This document shows, piece by piece, positions 32,281 through 43,005 of a stretch of DNA of 64,000 nucleotides. The translations under genes and the position numbers were made by a program. This DNA comes from Moniliella sp. 'wahieum' (Eukaryota > Basidiomycota > Moniliellomycetes > Moniliellales > Moniliellaceae). The stretch is from the NCBI GenBank assembly GCA_003971905.1, contig RSEE01000139.1:62001-126000 (forward strand). Reading direction: 5' to 3'. The notes beneath the pieces are model-generated. The model worked only from the letters and a program-made list of their open reading frames with translations. It was not told the origin of the DNA and searched no databases. The stretch's first letter is position 1, and the number at the start of each line of letters is the position of its first letter.

Positions 32281-33185
32281 ATGCGCACTACCGCCTTCTT
32301 CACTGCTCTTGTGGCCCTTGCCATCATCTGTCCGTACGCATTTGTCCACACACATCATACCAAACATGGACTCTTCCCGAACTCTCACTGACACACTGTA
32401 TCCTCAGAGGCCATGCCGCCCACCGTTCCCGAAACGAGCCTTGCGCCTCCCCTGAACCATTCCTCTCCTCCTCCGCATCACCCCCAGCACCGCGCTCTGG
32501 ACGGGGACAACCAACCGAACAAGGTACCGGTTCATTTCCCCCACACAAGCCGGGGCCTAAGCGAGGCCAGGCCCACCCTCCTCCGCCTCCTGCCAAGTCT
32601 GGTGGCCCGCGCCCGGAGAAAGGCCACGGCCAGGGGCCTGTGTCCAAGCGCGAGAAGAATGACCGTGCACGTCCTAAATCAGGTCTGCCCAAATCAGACC
32701 TGCCCAAGTCGGGTCTCCCGCCTAAGTCGAGCCCTCCTCCGGCTCCCAAGCACTCTGACGGCCACGAACCTGAAGTGAAGCGCCATGAGTCCCATCCGAC
32801 TCTGCCTCCTCCTCCGCCTCCCAAGGCCAGCCAGCCCCCCGAGCATGGGCATGGCGAACCGCCCGCGTCCAAGCGCGAAGAGGACCACCGTGCTCCTCCC
32901 AGGTCGGGTCTCCCGCCCATCCATTCCGCCCCCGGAACATGGGCATGGCGAACTGCCTGTGTCCAAGCGCGAAGAGGACCACCGTGCTCCTCCCAAGTCG
33001 GGTCTCCCGCCCAAGTCTATCCCGCCCCCCCAGGATGGACATGGCGAGCAGCCTGTTTCCAAGCGCGAAGAGGACCAGCATGCTCCGCCGCCCAATCCAG
33101 TCTTCCACCTCAGGCGAGCGCTCCCTTCGACGATAAACCGGCGCCCAAGCAGCCTAAGAAGAATTCGTCGCACGCTGCAGCTTAG
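32281..33185 (+). CDS. Secreted Kex2-processed repeat protein (KEP-like peptide precursor)
   Basis: The start at 32281 gives a clear signal peptide (MRTTAFFTALVALAIIC), ending at an intron within codon 18. The mature part is Pro/Ser/Lys-rich and contains regularly spaced dibasic Lys-Arg sites: GPKRGQ, VSKREKND, VKRHESH, ASKREEDH, VSKREEDH and VSKREEDQ. Between sites runs a repeated peptide. It starts E-E-D-H-R-A-P-P, continues SGLPPKS-x-PPP, and ends GHGE-x-PVSKR. Unit length is about 30 residues. Cleavage by the Golgi protease Kex2 at KR would release several similar proline-rich peptides. Known analogues are fungal KEP precursors such as Ustilago repellent Rep1, pheromone precursors and dikaritin precursors; no sequence homology to them is claimed. 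Frames shift near 32915 and 33100. The end is NSSHAAA at 33185. No UstY/DUF3328-type tailoring gene is seen nearby. Confidence 0.75.
32334..32407 (+). other. Intron of the Kex2-repeat gene
   Basis: GTACGC donor after ALAIICP, CTGAC branch candidate near 32390, TCCTCAG acceptor. It joins the signal-peptide exon to GHAAHRSRN and keeps the long repeat frame open. Confidence 0.7.
32840..33090 (+). repeat. Coding tandem repeats of the Kex2-repeat protein
   Basis: Three imperfect units of about 96-99 bp, each encoding the GHGE..SKREED..APP..SGLPP..PPP pattern. Nucleotide identity between the two downstream units is high. Confidence 0.8.
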
Positions 33186-33353
33186 TCAAGCACAAGCGAA
33201 ACACGGCCTAAAAACAGGTTGGATCAATGGATCTAACCCAACCCGACATTGAGGGAGTTTCTTCTACAAGGCAACTCTCATTTCTCTGCCCGCGCAGAGG
33301 GGCGGGCAACTAAATGGACCCTCTCTACTTTTTTTTCTGTTGCATTTTTCCGT

Positions 33354-33369
33354 GGGGAGCAGGCTCCCC
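33354..33369. other. GC hairpin 1
   Basis: GGGGAGC and GCTCCCC separated by AG: a 7-bp perfect stem with a two-base loop. Confidence 0.8.
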
Positions 33370-33421
33370 CCTTCTCCCCTTTTCTTTTGAGTTCTCTTCA
33401 ATCAGATGATACTAGAGGACC

Positions 33422-33440
33422 ACCGGGCTTACGGCCCGGT
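33422..33440. other. GC hairpin 2
   Basis: ACCGGGC, loop TTACG, GCCCGGT: a 7-bp perfect stem. Confidence 0.85.
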
Positions 33441-33484
33441 CTGCGTACTCCTGGTGCTTTACCGTGCGTCTGTATTTTGAAAGC

Positions 33485-33501
33485 CTGGGGCTTCGCCCCA
33501 G
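33485..33501. other. GC hairpin 3
   Basis: CTGGGGC, loop TTC, GCCCCAG: a 7-bp perfect stem. It is the third in a row at 60-70 bp spacing. Confidence 0.85.
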
Positions 33502-34553
33502 CCTTCCTCCGTGTTGGTTGCGAACACCCCCGGTCATATTGGATGGGCTGCACGTGCTATTAGGTCAGAACTTGGCATCGAGCTCTCTGTTTTATTAAAG
33601 GGGGATGAACGATGATAAAATGATAGAATGTGAGGAGTGCGATCAGGCTTATAAGCAAGGCCTGGATCCTATCTGCATACAGCCCACCTCTGTCCACCGT
33701 GTGGTGCGAGAATGTCCAACTTCGGATTGAGTATGCCTATTCTGTTGTTTCTTCCCGTGCTTCCTTGGGTATCTGTGGTGCGGAAGCAGAAGGGTTAGGC
33801 ATGCAACCTCCCATTGATTGACCGAGTATAGATGACGGTCGTCCAGGGACAGGCGCCCTGCCAGCGCGAGCGCGGATGTTCCGGCGCTCAGCCACTCAGG
33901 CTGAGCCTCCGCCGACTGGGGCATAGAGCGGGCCAGGGACGGCAGTGTGGCCCTGTGCGGCGCGGATCTGATGGCCCCAAGAGGCAATCGCTTGGCACGC
34001 CAGGGTGCAGCTCGCACAGACAGCCGCCCCCCGCACGGCAGTGCTCAGCGCGGCAGACAGGGGCATGGTGCTCGCATTCGCCCCCAGCACGGCGCGGGTG
34101 CTCTCCAATGCAGCACTGGGGCAGCGCGCCGCCGCCACGCGAGGCTGCGCTATGCTGTGCCTGCCGAGGCGGCTGGTGCCTACCAGTGCTTGCTGGCGAC
34201 GGGAGAGTGGGCTGGTGCGGGGACGCGGCGAGCGGCGAGGCTGCGCCAAGCCGCGCGTGGTGCTGCTCTTGGCTGGTGGCGGTGGCGCGGCAGGTGCCAG
34301 CAGGCGCCAGCGCAGCGCAGTGCCCACACTGCTCTGAGATCTGATCCATGTATAGCTTGTCGCATAGCAGGCTGGGCAGCACGCAGCCGGCAGCCAGTAG
34401 CATCCCACCCCAGTCAATACGCGCGCTTCCATCTCCCACATCCACCTCTCCCCTTCTGTCCCAACCCCAACCCCACCCCATCCCCCCCCACCCTCCACCC
34501 CCCCACCTTCCTTCGCATCCGCCCCACACTCCTTAGCCCCCCCCCCTTCCGCC

Positions 34554-35789
34554 ATGGCGCTGCGCCTCTCCCTCCTCAGCGTCCTCGCGCTCTTTGCCGC
34601 CCTCCTGGCCCTTGTGGCCGCACCCGCTTCCGCCTTTAGGCTAGGTTTGCCCTGGGGCGCCAACAATGCCTGGGCCCACGAGCTGACATCCAACAGCCAC
34701 ATTGGGCTCTACCACACCTGGCAAGGCCGCCACATCTCCAGCATCTCCAAAGCCGGTGTGCAGTGGATCCCAACCCGCTGGGGCAACAAGAAGGGCAAGA
34801 ACTGGAAATCCATCAAGAAGCTCTTCCCCAAGTACCGCTACCCTTACGTCCTTGCCTACAACGAGCCCGACATCGCCACCCAGTCCGACTACACTCCCAA
34901 GCAGGCCGCGGTTGCTTTCCAAAAGGAACTGGCGCCCCTGCGTCAATACGGGACCAAGATCTCCTCCCCTCAGATTTGCTATGATGTTGACTGGCTCGGG
35001 AAGTTCACCAAGCAGCTCAAGAAGCGTGGCGGGCACTACGACTTTATTGCTGCCCCACTGTATGTTGTCCCTCTCGCTTTTGTTCTCCCCTTCGTCTTAT
35101 ACATGCGCTTCTACCTTGTGGACACTGACGTTCTTCCTGTTAGACTATGGTTCGTGGAAGTCGATTTCCAAGCTGCGCAAATACGTCAAGAGATCCACAA
35201 CAAGTACCCGTCCAAAGACATCTCATCACCGAGTACGGCGTCACATCGTCCTCCAACCCCTCGGCCGCCCAAGCCAAGCAGTTCATGGTGGACGCGACCA
35301 ATTTCTTTGCCTCCACGGGCTACGTCAAGGCCGCCTTCCCCTTTGGCATGTTCTCTACGCCCCCGACAAATTTGGTTCGCGCCAAAACGCAGCGTTCCAA
35401 TCGGGTGGCAGCTTGCGCAGCTTGGGTAAGTACTGGAAACATTACAGCAACTCTCGTCGCTCGATCGAATCGGGTGCGCTGTCCGGGAGCATGCTGCGTC
35501 GCCATGAGCGGATGCTCAAGCGTCTGGAGCAGCCCGACCCCAATGACGAGGAATTGTGGGACAACCATACCAACCAGACCGATTGCGATGAGATTTGCCA
35601 GAAGCGCGATGAGTGGCTGGCTAAGCTCAGTGACGACCAGGAGAGGACGACGTTGAGGACGACGCGGAGGACGATGACGATGACGATGATGATGACAATG
35701 TCGGTATTGACATTGACAGTTTCACTGAAGAGGACGCCAACGCCTGGCCTACCGAGGAGGATGAGGCTGAGGACGAGGACGACGAGTGA
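34554..35789 (+). CDS. GH128 glycoside hydrolase (secreted beta-1,3-glucanase-like)
   Basis: This is a secreted TIM-barrel protein of the GH128 'glycosyl hydrolase catalytic core' type (Asl1-like), acting on cell-wall beta-1,3-glucan. The signal peptide is MALRLSLLSVLALFAALLAL. GLPWGANNAWAHEL follows, then YHTWQGRHIS, and the acid/base motif LAYNEPDIATQSDYTP near 34850. Exon 2 carries the nucleophile motif ITEYGVTSSSNPSAAQAK near 35230 and FFASTGYVKAAFPFGMF. After the barrel comes a Lys/Arg-rich linker, then an Asp/Glu-rich tail (VGIDIDSFTEEDANAWPTEE) ending at TGA 35787-35789. Frames shift at the intron junction and near 35225, 35380 and 35645. Both catalytic Glu are present, so activity is expected if the frame is intact. 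Confidence 0.88.
35060..35143 (+). other. GH128 intron
   Basis: GTATGT donor after AAPL, TTAG acceptor before the DYGSWKSI reading. One base is out of phase at the junction, as at other breaks in this window. Confidence 0.65.
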
Positions 35790-36585
35790 GTCCCACCTGG
35801 TTGTCTCCCCACCTCCTCCCAGCCATTGAGTGGCTGGAGGATACGGTATCCTATTTCGCGTCAGGCTTGTCCACCCTTGGTCCGTCCTTGGCATCTTCCT
35901 ATTATACCATTTGGGTTTACATTCATTTTCGTTTCCCTTTCCGATCACCTGATCACACCCCGCTCTTGTCCCACCTTCCTGCCAACGGGCTGTTACATCC
36001 CCATTTTCCTTTCTTTGTTCCCCGACACGAAGCTAGACTTCTGTACCGGATTGTCTGGAACTCTCGGAAACTGCTTCCGCACATGGTCACCTCTGGGTAG
36101 GTTGCCATCAAAGTAACGTTGTTGTTCACGCACCGTCAACGTTCCCGCGCTTCCACGTTCACGGTTTTTTCTTTTTTGTTCGCTCGCTGCTCTTTCCTTT
36201 TGCTTCTCCTTTTGCGTTTGCCTTTTTTCCCGTTTTCCTGTCCATCGTTACTTAATGGTTGGTCCTTTGCATCTCTTGTCTAGCGAATCACGTATCACGA
36301 AGAGAAACAGGAAATATCACTAGTATAGAGAGATGAGCCAAGGTTGGCTTGACGGTGTCTCTGCGCGGCGGCGGCGTAACTGTTCTACACGACATAACTT
36401 TGGGCCCCAGCCGCGCTAATGGCCACAAAGAGAGAAGGTGAATCTGCCAGACATGCAAAATGTGTGGCAAGACTGCCACTGTTATGGGGCGCGGCAAACC
36501 GACCACTGAGTGGCTGTCAATCTGGAGCGGAGAGGTGGAAAGCTGAGAGGGTGTTAGACTGTGATCCTGCAGCTGCTCTTATCCC
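35790..36585. other. Intergenic, GH128 3' flank
   Basis: T/C-rich around 36140-36240, consistent with a 3' flank. No gene recognised. Confidence 0.45.
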
Positions 36586-36657
36586 GGCTCGATAGCGTAG
36601 TGGTAACGCATCCCTGGCCAATAGGCGATGACCTGGGTTCGAATCCCATTCGAGTCT
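36586..36657 (+). tRNA. tRNA-like sequence with aberrant anticodon arm
   Basis: A 7-bp acceptor stem (GGCTCGA with TCGAGTC, one G-U), a D-arm GCGT-loop-ACGC with GG in the loop, and a T-arm with the TTCGAAT loop fold as a 72-nt tRNA with discriminator T. In that fold the anticodon stem is weak (TCCCT/AGGCG with a C-C mismatch). The loop GGCCAAT lacks U33; its central triplet would be CCA (Trp). This is either a pseudo-tRNA, a base-error copy, or a tRNA whose arm I have mis-set. Confidence 0.5.
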
Positions 36658-36843
36658 CTTCTTTTCCTCACTATTTCCCCCGGGCTGTGCCTTCTCACAG
36701 AGGGGAAAAGGCGGAAAGCAGAGGAGGCAACTCCCAGGAGGAGCTGTGCCTATACTGTATGGATTGATGACGATGGAGACGCCAATAGATTGCGTCAACA
36801 GGCGAGACGACGAGAGATGTCCGCGATCCACATCAACCCCCAT

Positions 36844-36866
36844 GATGGATGATGCATGATGCATGA
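36844..36866. repeat. Heptamer array GATGCAT
   Basis: Two to three copies at a 7-bp period with the ATGCAT palindrome. Confidence 0.85.
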
Positions 36867-37800
36867 CCCCAGTAACCCTAGTGCGCCGCACGCCATCACG
36901 CGTCGTGGTCCGGTCCGGTCCCCATCCGACGCTCCCTCCGACGCTCCCTCCGACAACGATGGTCAGGAACGGTTCCACCCGACTGGCACCCCGATGGGGC
37001 CCCGTCCCGCTCCTCTGTTGAGTGCTGAGCCCGCTCCCCTGGCCCCTACATTGCCTGCCACCGAGCTGACCGGCCTGGAGCGAGGCAGCTCAGCGCCGGG
37101 TCGATGAGGCCCGCAGATTGCGCCAGCTTCTGTTGACGGGGGCCCAGAAAATCAAGCCTACCTTGCTGCTCAGGAGGACCAGCACCGTGCTTTCGAGGTG
37201 GAACAAGAGGCGAAGCGCCGCGCTTTCCAGGTGGATCAAGGGGTGCAGCACGGGACCACCGCCTCCGCCAGCGGCGGAAGCAGCCGGTGCTCGCCGCGCA
37301 GGAGCCCGGTTGGCCGCCTCGGTACAGGAGTTTCAGACTGGTATCGTGTGCTCTGCCTCCGCCCCCTCTCCCGCCCCCGGGTCTTCTGTTGATCAGACCG
37401 CCATCCCACACAAGGCGCCTGAAGAGCCGAGATGTTCGAGCCCGCTTGTTTCCCCCCCTCGTCCGGTGCGAACCCCACTCTCGTACCGGGTCCAGGCCCC
37501 ATCGAGCACGTTGTCACCTCCTTCGAGATTTACGCGCGCGTCCCTCACCCTTGCATTCAGCGGCGTGGATCGACGGCTTTATGGGCCTGCTGAAGGGGGA
37601 GGCCCTCACTGGGATGAAGCAGTTCGGTTTGGAGGTGGTTCTTCCTTTGGAGGTGCGCACCGACGCCCCTTCAGCCTTGGCCTGCGTTTCGTGCCGCCTT
37701 CCTGCAGCAGGGGCAAGCGCAACCCGGCGCAGAAGAGTTTTGAGGAGTTTCGTCGTCTCCGGCATACGGGACCTGCGGCGGACTCGGGTGGGTGAGGCAA
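36858..37800 (+). pseudogene. Possible gag-like retroelement relic
   Basis: Across shifting plus-strand frames there is a Ser/Pro-rich head. Next comes a coiled coil (RRVDEARRLRQLLLTGAQ, then LAAQEDQHRAFEVEQEAKRR), and then a segment with WIDGFMGLLKGEALTGMKQF that recalls the capsid motif of Ty3-type gag. No protease, reverse transcriptase or LTR is found nearby. The call is weak; it could equally be a host coiled-coil gene. Confidence 0.25.
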
Positions 37801-38031
37801 TCGTCTCCCGCCGCGAGCCGGGTCACTTTGGGCGAATCAGTTTCGAAGACCTGCGCACAGCGGCCTTTGACTTAGACCAATCCCACTCGCTGGACGCGCA
37901 CCGTACCGCAGTTTCCCTGGCATCGGGTAGCAATCGTTGGTTTCGGCTCTGAGCCCACTCATCGTCCGAGGCCGAGCGATAGGAGGTGAAAAAGACACCA
38001 ATGGATCGTGGGGAGTAGAAGAGGGTAGAGA

Positions 38032-38048
38032 TGATCGATGATCGATCC
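38032..38048. repeat. Heptamer array GATCGAT
   Basis: Two copies plus partial, ATCGAT palindrome, 7-bp period. Confidence 0.8.
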
Positions 38049-38450
38049 TGGGGTCGTTGATGGATTCCCAAGAGGATCCCCCATCTTCTTCAAAAGATCA
38101 ACCTACCAAACACCTACCTCTATAACCTCACCTCACATGTCACACTGCCACTCGATCCTTGTCAACGCGTCACGCGTCAACTTCAACTGGCCTCTGCTCG
38201 TGGCTATCACCCCCGCTTTTGCGCATGGTTGGTGCTCGAGGGTACTAGAGTTCCCCTGCACGGCCCTCAGTACCGCAGTGCATCAGTTGAACGTTGAACG
38301 ATCAAGTTGAGCGACGACGCTCGCCTAGCCGGGCGGAAGAGTTCCACTCGCAGGGAGAGGGCGATGGTCTCCTGTCTCCTGCCCTTCCGACGTTGCAACT
38401 TGAGCTTGAGCTGAAGAGGACTGGGGCTTTACTGTGAAGCTCGTGAGCGC

Positions 38451-38484
38451 GTGAAGCTTGAAGCTTGAGCTTGAAGCTTGAAGC
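38451..38484. repeat. Heptamer array GAAGCTT
   Basis: Four copies of GAAGCTT with one contracted to GAGCTT; AAGCTT palindrome. Confidence 0.85.
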
Positions 38485-38554
38485 CTTGTCTGAAGATCTG
38501 AAGGCTGTTTTGCAGCTGATCGCGCTGATCCGCTGATCCCATAGAACCATGCAT

Positions 38555-38643
38555 GTCACATGCCACATGCCACATGTCACGCCAGTCATATACTTGTCAT
38601 CGACATGTGTCACATGCCATCATGCATCATGATGCATGATGCG
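38555..38643. repeat. Heptamer arrays CACATGY and GATGCAT
   Basis: CACATGC/CACATGT (ACATGT palindrome) repeats three times at 38557-38580. GATGCAT-type heptamers (ATGCAT palindrome) follow at 38618-38643, each with a 7-bp period. Confidence 0.85.
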
Positions 38644-39375
38644 TACTGGATTTGATGGCCTGACATGTGACATGGCTGGTCGCAAGCTTCAAGGCTTGAA
38701 CGCACAGGCGCAGTCGTCCCTCAGGCCTACCTTTTACAATTCCTGCTACTCTGGCTTTCCGGGAGCGAGCAATCGATAGCCCGCGCTCTCTGGGGATTCG
38801 TCGTACCTCCACATGTACATGCCTCATGCATATCTTCGCTGGCATCGAGAGCCAGAAAGATCATGCAAATGGGAGTGATCATCGATCAATACACGGCAAC
38901 GCCTTCTACGACCGCCTGTATCCGTTCGATAACACGATAACGCAATGAATTCGATAACGCGATAACGCGCAACGCCGCACCCCAAACGGCGGAATGGGGA
39001 CGGGCGGAATTGGGAAGCTCTTGACATGTGGGACGCTCTGGGACGCCCAGACTGGTGTCGTGCTTGTGTTGGACGACCCGGCGCCGGCTGGCAGCAGACG
39101 GCACCAGGCAAGTGTGCGCGCTCTTTTAGCCCACCCCGACGTGGCGGCACCACCAATCCCACTCAGCTGAGGCACCACGCCAGCCGTGTGCGGCAAGCCG
39201 CCTCCAATTCACAATTCTGGTGAGGCATCACGCGTCACGCACCTCGCCACTGTGCTTTATTAAGGAGGCCCTCTGCCGACCCCGCTTCGACGGACCCACC
39301 ACCACCACTGCTGCGATTCATCGCACCGCCATCGACGCCCCGCATCTACACGCTACCCTCCTCTGGTAGACGAAG

Positions 39376-42300
39376 ATGTGTGACTCCCAGGCGGCAAATC
39401 CGCCTTCCTCGTATATACCCGTCTCCCGAGCGGGCGAGGTATCCAGACTGGATGCAGGGACGTCCTGCCATGCGCTACCCATGGCCATGCCTCTGGCTTT
39501 GACGGCGTCCAACGCGCATGCATTCGACAACCCCATCACGCTTGCGCTGCAGATGTCCGGCATGTATGCCCAACAACAGCTGCAACAAAGTCAGCTGCAA
39601 CACCAACCACACCACTATCCTCGCCAGCTGGATCCACAACTACAGTCCAACATCCAACTGTGGGCTCCTGAATTCGCCGGCGTGAATGCTGGTCTCGACG
39701 TACCATCCCAACCTCACCAGCTACCATCATCACGGCGACCTCAGTCTTTCTCGCACCCCTTACGTCAACCAAACCCGGATGCGGTTGTGCCCGTCGGCAT
39801 GGCCTCGAACTTTGTTTCCACTCCTCTTGCTCCCAACTTTTTCTCGCCCAGCCCACAGCTCCCCAACTTTGTTCCATCTCCTATCTCCGTATCTGCTTCC
39901 ACCCCAGGCCTTTCCACGTCACCTGCGCTTTCCCTCGCAACCCCCCCACCATCCGCATCTCACCAGGACGGTTGGTCCTTTCCCCAACCGTCTCCCCCAG
40001 TGCCCCCGCATCCCAACCCCATGTTCAAGGCCCACTCTTGCCGGATTCTAGCGGTTTCGTGATTAGCTCTAGCCTGGATGATATGCAGTGCCGCACCGCA
40101 CTGGGCGCACTTGTTTCCTCATCCTCGAGTGTCCCCCTTGCCAAGACACCAGATGCCGCAACACCACCACCACCACTAGATCCAGCGAGCACGGTCGACC
40201 AGGTTCCGTCGGCATATAAGGATGATCCTGCAAGGGCGGCTGCATCCTCAGCCGCTGGTTCGCAGACCTCATCACTGTTTGCCATGCAGACGAGTTGGCC
40301 CCACTCTCGTTCCGTGGATTCGACAATGTTCGATTCGGCGCGACGAAACTCCAGCCCTCTGGCCACTGGGTTTCCTGCCTTTTTCGACAAGCACATGCGC
40401 CAGCAACTCGAGAAACAGGGCCAAGTCGGCTTGTCCCGCAGCAGTTGCAGACCTTGGCGCAGCAGCAGCACCGCTTATATCATGCGTGGTGCCTCAGGCA
40501 TACGCAACAACTACATGCACTGCAACAACAGCACGCGCAGAAGTCGCAACCGCAGGGACAACCGCAGGCGCAACCGCAGGCGCAACCGCAGGCGCAACCG
40601 CAGGCACAAACGAAACTGCAAAGGATATCGCGAAACAAACGGCGAAACAAGCCGGAAACGCAACCAGAAACTCGGCACCCCTCGCCGCCGAAGCAGCATA
40701 ACCAGGAGCAGCAAGCACCTCCGGTGTCACTAGCCCCTGATTGTGGTGATTCCGCCGCATCTGGTCCTATTTCCTCTCCAAACGTCTCCCCCAAAGCTTC
40801 TCCACCTAAGCACCTGCACCAGGTGCTTTGTGATGCGTTGGATCGTCTTGCTGCCGTTGACGTGAAAGACGATGAGACGCGCGGGAAAGTTTTGGATTCC
40901 ATTTCGTTGTCAAACTCCGTGTCGTTACTGCATCTGGTTCAACAACCGAGGATGCTACGACATATGCGCACTTGGCTGCAAGATCTCCACCCGACCGACG
41001 GAACGCGTGAGTTGGAGCGGTATCCACGTGTTTCACAACAACTACCAGCTTTACTAGAAAGGATGGTTCGCACTGTGATCCAAGCGCCTTCGGTTCCGGA
41101 TTGGGTTTCTCAGGATCTCGCCGACCTTCAAATAACGGTGAAGGGCATGCGGCCTGCCCTGAACAAGAAATGTGAGTTCCCTCCTGTTGTGTTCTGTGTG
41201 AGAGGGTCCCGTACGGATGGCCGCCGTGGCCGTCGGTTATTGATGGCTGCGGCCGCAGTTTTGGATCGAGAAGTAAATGTGCTCGTCAAATTGGGACGAG
41301 GGATCAAAATTCTAATTCGATGTACTGCCCCGTGCCAGGTCCTCTCAGACACGTGGCACACTGCCCCAGTGCGGAGCTCATACTGACTTGGCCTGCGTCG
41401 CCATTTTGCCTGTGTGATTTGTGCAGTTGACGACCAACTGTCCCACTTGCTGAATGCGTGGGACGATGCCCACTCTGACGCCACCACCACCACCTCCAAA
41501 TCTCGTTCGCCGCAAGCATCCCCGATGTGCCCGCTACATCTTCGGTGACACTAAGCGCAAGCGGAGCGACCCTCCTGCGGTAACCAGCGCCAAGAACCCA
41601 AGGTCCCGGAGATTGTGACGAAGCCCGCTTCCTCCAGCTCTCGGGTGGCTGCCCCCAAGCTTCCTCTCTCTCCCAAGAAGGGCGCCATCAATGCACCCGT
41701 GTCCAGTGCAGAGGGGAGTAAACGAAAAAGGACTGTATCACCGCCGCCTTATCCTCAGCGCAGCCAGTGCAACCTGACGGCGATGGACAAGCGTGCGCTT
41801 GCCGAGGAGGAGAAACGCCAGCTCTCGCTGCCCGGCAGGCTCTGGTCAAGAAGCATCGCCAGGCTCGTTGTCTAAGGACATAAAGGAGCCCACCAAGGTG
41901 ACAGGGAGGAAACAGGCGACCCTTCCTCAGGAGAAGCGACTGGAAAACCCAATCCCCTCCACCCAGCCTCGTCCCTCTCGGGTGGGCCCGGCGGGGTCGA
42001 GGCGGATCGTCCAAGCCTAAACCAGTGTTGCCCTCCTTCCGCAAGGTCTCACCTACCGGGGCACAGAAGGCGCCTGGCATGATGGGGATTGGGTTTTTGG
42101 ACGCACTTCTCCGACACACCAAGGAATCTGCCGAGTCCCCTTTGCCACCTCCCAAGGAACCTTCTCGCACTTCCAATGCGAAGGATCCCACTCCTCCCGA
42201 AACCAAGACAAGGGAAGCCCGTCCCCAGTTAGGTCGCAGGGGGAGGATAAAGCCTTCGAAAACTGGCCACTGCCCCTACAAAGTCCACTGGTCGTGTCGC

Positions 42301-43005
42301 GTTTGCAAGGGGTAGAGAGCTGGTTTCGTACCGGACCCTACCGAAACGAGACTATGCGCAGTACCATCCTTGGTGGCTTGCCGCCGACTGGGGAGCCGGG
42401 TATGAGGACCGCGCTCGTACCGAGTTGATCAGCCACCCCCTTTTCTCCAATTCAGGAGTGCCACTGAAGCAGAATGACCAGTTCATCTCTTCCTTCCTTT
42501 CAGGCAAGGACGCTGATGGGCATCATATGGTTCAGCGTTCCGAAGAGGTGAAGGGGGGGGAAAGGAGAGCGTTGAGGTTGTGGAGCCAAGGAGGGGAGAG
42601 AAGCGGGTGGAGATGAGGCAGGGGCAGGAGAGGGAGAAGGAGGAATTGGAGGAAGGGGAATTGAAGGGGGAATTGGAAGACTCTGATACCGACGGAGTCC
42701 TCCCCCCACTCTCGGATCCTCTTACCCCTCCGACTCTCCCAGGACCAGAAGAAGATCCAGCACCTTTGACCCCGACTCGCCCTAGCCCGGAGGCAGACCC
42801 AGCACCTTTGACTCCCACTCGCTCAACCCCAGAGGCAGACCCAGCACCCTTAACCCCGACTCGCCCAGGACCAGAAGAAGAACCAACGCATATGCAAGGC
42901 GTCACACTCGACTTACGCACCCCATCCAAGTCGGCAATACCGTCCTCAACTACGGTCCCTCCATCGTCACCGCCTCTTCGGTATGGCACACCCTGTCGTG
43001 CTTGA
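39376..43005 (+). CDS. Large Gln/Pro-rich protein, possible TFIIS-N-like nuclear regulator
   Basis: From the ATG at 39376 a Gln/Ser/Pro-rich region runs through several frames (LQMSGMYAQQQLQQSQLQ, then repeats of Pro-Gln-Ala-Gln). A helical domain follows at about 40810-41170, with LHQVLCDALDRLAAVDVKDD, VSLLHLVQQPRMLRHMRTWL and LPALLERMVRTVI. This resembles the TFIIS N-terminal (LW) helical bundle, as in PNUTS-like proteins. A probable intron at about 41172-41427 is followed by SHLLNAWDDAHSD, basic KRKRSDPP and GSKRKRTVSPPP. Further on come a GFLDALLRHTKES block, RGRELVSYRTLPKRDYAQ, and a C-terminal acidic block with 14-residue repeats ending at 43005. Family assignment is tentative. At least six frameshifts are present. 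That one gene spans all segments is inferred from strand and composition. Confidence 0.45.
40546..40608 (+). repeat. 12-bp tandem repeat CAACCGCAGGCG
   Basis: About five copies inside the Gln-rich gene, encoding Gln-Pro-Gln-Ala units in the probable frame. Confidence 0.9.
42739..42891 (+). repeat. 42-bp coding tandem repeat
   Basis: Three full 14-codon units (P-x-PEADPAPLTPTR) at 42739, 42781 and 42823, with a fourth partial at 42865. They code for an acidic Pro/Thr tail with TP sites that could be phosphorylated. Confidence 0.9.

Larger units (their letters stand above)
33186..34553. other. Intergenic with GC hairpins and a GC-rich island
   Basis: Three perfect GC-rich hairpins occupy 33354-33501. 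From about 33835 to 34340 the sequence becomes strongly GC-rich with open frames on both strands but no recognisable protein. It is followed by a C-rich leader before the GH128 start at 34554. Confidence 0.45.
36658..39375. other. Repeat-rich region with possible gag relic
   Basis: Holds heptamer arrays at 36844, 38032, 38161, 38287, 38451, 38555 and 38618. A possible retroelement gag remnant lies at 36858-37800. The promoter of the next gene follows, with a TATTAA stretch at 39258. Confidence 0.5.

Noticed and set aside
31765-32394. 209-residue minus-strand frame
   Set aside because: Overlaps the TATA box, signal exon and intron of the Kex2-repeat gene on the other strand, has no domain or hydrophobic pattern, and contains no family motif.
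33888-34702. Long frames of 170-268 residues on both strands
   Set aside because: All three lie in a very GC-rich stretch where stops are rare; compositions are Cys/Ala/Arg-heavy noise and none resembles a protein.
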